Assembly: GCA_903897205.1 (NCBI GenBank) | Contig: CAIUAS010000278.1 | Coordinates: forward strand, 1 to 8,471 | Source: an uncultured Gammaproteobacteria bacterium | GTDB lineage: Bacteria > Pseudomonadota > Gammaproteobacteria > CAIUAS01 | Direction: 5' to 3' | DNA length: 8,471 nucleotides | Shown here: one piece after another, positions 6,677 through 8,471 of the stretch | Position numbering within the stretch: position 1 is the first letter of the stretch | How the letters are laid out: each line of letters opens with the position of its first letter | Position numbers and translations under genes: made by a program | Notes under the pieces: model-generated | What the model saw: only the letters and a program-made list of their open reading frames with translations | The model's database searches: none | Told to the model about the DNA's origin: nothing

Positions 6677-7291
6677 TAGCAACAACTGTTTTTGCACAAT
6701 ATCCGTTAGTTGGTAGCGTTGGTGACTAGTTAAAATAACCATGCCGCCTGCTTGTAAGTGCTGGCTGATAAAAGTTTCGAAAAGTTGGATGCCACGCGTA
6801 TCTAACGCGGTAAACGGTTCATCTAAAATCCATAACTTCGCTGAGACCATTAATAATTTTGCTAACACCAGCCTGCGCTGCTGGCCGGCGGATAGTTGAT
6901 AAGCATAGCTATCTGCATAGTTTTCTAATTCGACTTGCGCTAACGCTTTTCTTAACGAAACAGCAGGATGGGTTTTTACCAGGCCTGTCATGAGATGCAA
7001 ATTCTCATAAGCGCTTAGTTCTGTTTTAACGCCCGCCTTATGGCCTACATAAAAGAGCGCTTGCTGATAAGCGATGCGATCAATTGAAAAAGGCTGTCCA
7101 CACCAGGTTAACTCACCGACAGTTGGTTGAATTAGGCCGGCTAATAGACGTAGCAACGTAGTTTTACCACTGCCATTACCTCCGGTAACTTGCAAAATTT
7201 CACCAGCCTGCAAATTAAAATTGATATTAGCAATGATAACTTGCGCATTGCGTTCATAGCCAAGTTGATTAACTGTTAAAGAGATAGCCAT
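6674..7291 (-). CDS. ccmA: Heme exporter ATP-binding subunit CcmA
   Basis: CcmA is the cytoplasmic ABC ATPase that, with CcmB, uses ATP to release heme-loaded CcmE from CcmC. The 205-residue protein is a single nucleotide-binding domain. It has Walker A GGNGSGKTT at 37-45 (K43), the CcmA-type segment YVGHKAGVKTELSAYENL at 81-98, the ABC signature LSAGQQRR at 133-140, Walker B LWILDEP at 153-159 with catalytic E158, the D-loop TALD at 161-164, and the switch histidine H190. An in-frame TGA lies just upstream of the ATG, so the start cannot be earlier. The Shine-Dalgarno is poor. It is the first ccm gene in the direction of transcription but is cut off from ccmB by 572 nt holding an opposite-strand gene. 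Confidence 0.95.
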   Translation of the reverse strand: MAISLTVNQLGYERNAQVIIANINFNLQAGEILQVTGGNGSGKTTLLRLLAGLIQPTVGELTWCGQPFSIDRIAYQQALFYVGHKAGVKTELSAYENLHLMTGLVKTHPAVSLRKALAQVELENYADSYAYQLSAGQQRRLVLAKLLMVSAKLWILDEPFTALDTRGIQLFETFISQHLQAGGMVILTSHQRYQLTDIVQKQLLL

Positions 7292-7322
7292 TGGTCAGAT
7301 AAATTTGTTAGTATTAGCCGCT

Positions 7323-7351
7323 ATTATAAATGCAACTCAACGAGTAAAAAG
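7323..7351 (-). promoter_or_regulatory. Candidate ccmA promoter
   Basis: On the minus strand a perfect TATAAT lies at 7328-7323. A T-rich but poor -35 box (CTTTTT, 7351-7346) is found at 17-nt spacing. The predicted start near 7316 would give a leader of about 25 nt before the ccmA ATG. It lies in the 122-bp gap divergent from sohB. The -10 match is clear, but AT-rich DNA gives many such matches by chance. Confidence 0.4.
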
Positions 7352-7413
7352 AGAAAATAGCACAACTTCTCTTTAGATTCATTCATAACATTATTACGGG
7401 GGCTCGATTCCAT

Positions 7414-8409
7414 ATGTATTTTTGGGCAAGCTACGGACTATTTACCGCCAAGATATTTACGATTGTTTTTGCTATCTTAATTTTAGTTGTTGGAATTCTT
7501 GCATTAACCCGCAAAGATAAATCAGCGAGTAAGAATAAATTAGTTATTAAAAAGCTTAATGAAAAGTTTTCTGAATTAACTGAGACTTTTCAAGCGGAGA
7601 TTTTAGATAAGAAATCATACAAACAATATCTCAAACAAAAAAAAGCCACCGAGAAAAAAAACAAAGCTAGTGAAGCAGATAAAAAGCGTATCTTTGTTTT
7701 GCAATTTCAAGGTGACATTAAAGCCTCTGCTGTTGCTTCTTTACGTGAAGAAATTACCGCTATTTTGCAAGTGGCCACCCCCAATGATGAAGTACTAGTA
7801 TGCTTAGAAAGCGGCGGTGGCTTAGTAACTGCGTATGGACTTGCCGCATCACAATTAGAGCGCATAAAAAAACATAACATTCCGCTTACCGTCACCATTG
7901 ATAAAATCGCTGCTAGCGGCGGCTATATGATGGCGTGTGTCGCCAATCGAATTTTAGCAGCGCCTTTCGCAGTAATTGGTTCTATTGGCGTGGTTGCTCA
8001 AGTCCCCAATTTTCATCGTCTTTTAAAGAAAAAAGAGATTGATTTTGAACAATTAACCGCCGGTGAATATAAAAGAACCTTAACCATGTTTGGTGAAAAC
8101 ACTGAAAAAGCTCGGTTAAAATTTCAAGAAGAAATTGAAGAAGTCCATCAATTGTTTAAAAATTTCATTCAACAAAATCGCCCTTTTATTAATATTCAAC
8201 AAGTAGCAACGGGTGAACATTGGTTAGCCACTAAAGCGCAAGAACTCCAATTAGTAGATGAATTAACGACCAGTGATGATTATTTATTAAATGCAAGCCA
8301 GCACGCAGCTATCTATGAAATCCACTACACCACTAAAAAATCTTTAGCGGAAAAATTTGGTATTACGATACATAATGCTTATAGTTGGTTTAATGGGCGC
8401 GCGTTATAA
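7414..8409 (+). CDS. sohB: Inner-membrane S49 serine protease SohB
   Basis: SohB is a signal-peptide-peptidase-like (S49) protease anchored in the inner membrane with its catalytic domain in the periplasm; in E. coli extra copies relieve a degP mutant. The 331-residue protein has an N-terminal anchor (about 9-31, in the context YGLFTAKIFTIVFA), a long Lys/Glu-rich region (about 33-92, possibly coiled coil) and the S49 fold. The likely nucleophile is S168 in DKIAASGGYMMAC, and the general base is K220 in GEYKRTLT. Their 52-residue spacing equals that of the Ser/Lys pair in single-domain SppA. SIGVVAQVPNF and VATGEHW are shared with E. coli SohB (about 349 residues). The usual SPGG turn reads S133-GGG here. 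Upstream, GGGGG lies 11 nt before the ATG, a modest ribosome binding site. The gene is divergent from ccmA. Confidence 0.95.
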   Translation: MYFWASYGLFTAKIFTIVFAILILVVGILALTRKDKSASKNKLVIKKLNEKFSELTETFQAEILDKKSYKQYLKQKKATEKKNKASEADKKRIFVLQFQGDIKASAVASLREEITAILQVATPNDEVLVCLESGGGLVTAYGLAASQLERIKKHNIPLTVTIDKIAASGGYMMACVANRILAAPFAVIGSIGVVAQVPNFHRLLKKKEIDFEQLTAGEYKRTLTMFGENTEKARLKFQEEIEEVHQLFKNFIQQNRPFINIQQVATGEHWLATKAQELQLVDELTTSDDYLLNASQHAAIYEIHYTTKKSLAEKFGITIHNAYSWFNGRAL

Positions 8410-8418
8410 TGGAGCAAA

Positions 8419-8460
8419 AACCTTGATGGAGCGCATGGCAAAATCAAGGTTATTTTATTT
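8419..8460 (+). terminator. Rho-independent terminator of sohB
   Basis: AACCTTGAT (8419-8427) and ATCAAGGTT (8443-8451) form a perfect 9-bp stem with a 15-nt loop, followed by the T-rich stretch ATTTTATTT. It starts 10 nt after the sohB stop, so it most likely ends the sohB transcript. Confidence 0.75.
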
Positions 8461-8471
8461 ATAATATAGCT

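Noticed and set aside
7360..7413. Possible sohB promoter boxes (CTTCTC and CATTAT at 17-nt spacing)
   Set aside because: Both hexamers are poor matches and the DNA is AT-rich, so the pattern could be chance. No promoter is claimed.
7707..7898. Minus-strand open frame of 63 codons
   Set aside because: It is antisense to the conserved S49 catalytic domain of sohB and has no support of its own.
165..8451. Similar CCTTGAT/CAAGG hairpin arms in the first and last terminators
   Set aside because: The shared bases are few, and the loops and flanks differ. This is not enough for a repeat family or mobile element.

Overview
The window looks like chromosomal DNA of an AT-rich gammaproteobacterium. 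The gene set (System I cytochrome c maturation plus SohB), the closeness of the proteins to their E. coli counterparts at key residues, and the A/T-rich codons suggest this. A Legionella/Coxiella-type lineage would fit, but that is inference and no marker gene here proves it.

Layout. Bases 1-113 hold the 3' end of a plus-strand gene with an acidic tail. It converges, across a 107-nt gap with hairpin terminators, on a minus-strand block. Read in its own direction (right to left) this block is ccmA (7291-6674), then an interruption by an opposite-strand secreted-protein gene (6151-6615), then ccmB, ccmC, ccmD, ccmE, ccmF, ccmG and a beta-CASP metallo-beta-lactamase nuclease (1597-221). From ccmB to the nuclease the genes overlap or lie at most 23 nt apart, so they are probably one operon. 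Divergent from ccmA, on the plus strand, is sohB (7414-8409), an inner-membrane S49 protease, followed by a good rho-independent terminator.

How the genes work together. CcmA and CcmB form the ATPase and membrane part of the transporter-like complex. CcmC and the small CcmD load heme onto CcmE. CcmE carries heme covalently on a periplasmic histidine to CcmF, the ligation core. CcmG is the membrane-anchored thioredoxin-like reductant for apocytochrome or CcmH cysteines. CcmH and CcmI, normally next to CcmF/CcmG, are not in this window; the nuclease gene occupies that place.

The main departures from the ordinary are the split between ccmA and ccmB by an unrecognised secreted protein with two cysteines, and the nuclease at the end of the ccm operon. 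I see no sign of a new defence system, mobile element, CRISPR array or RNA gene. Most of the window is a well-known pathway in a slightly rearranged form.
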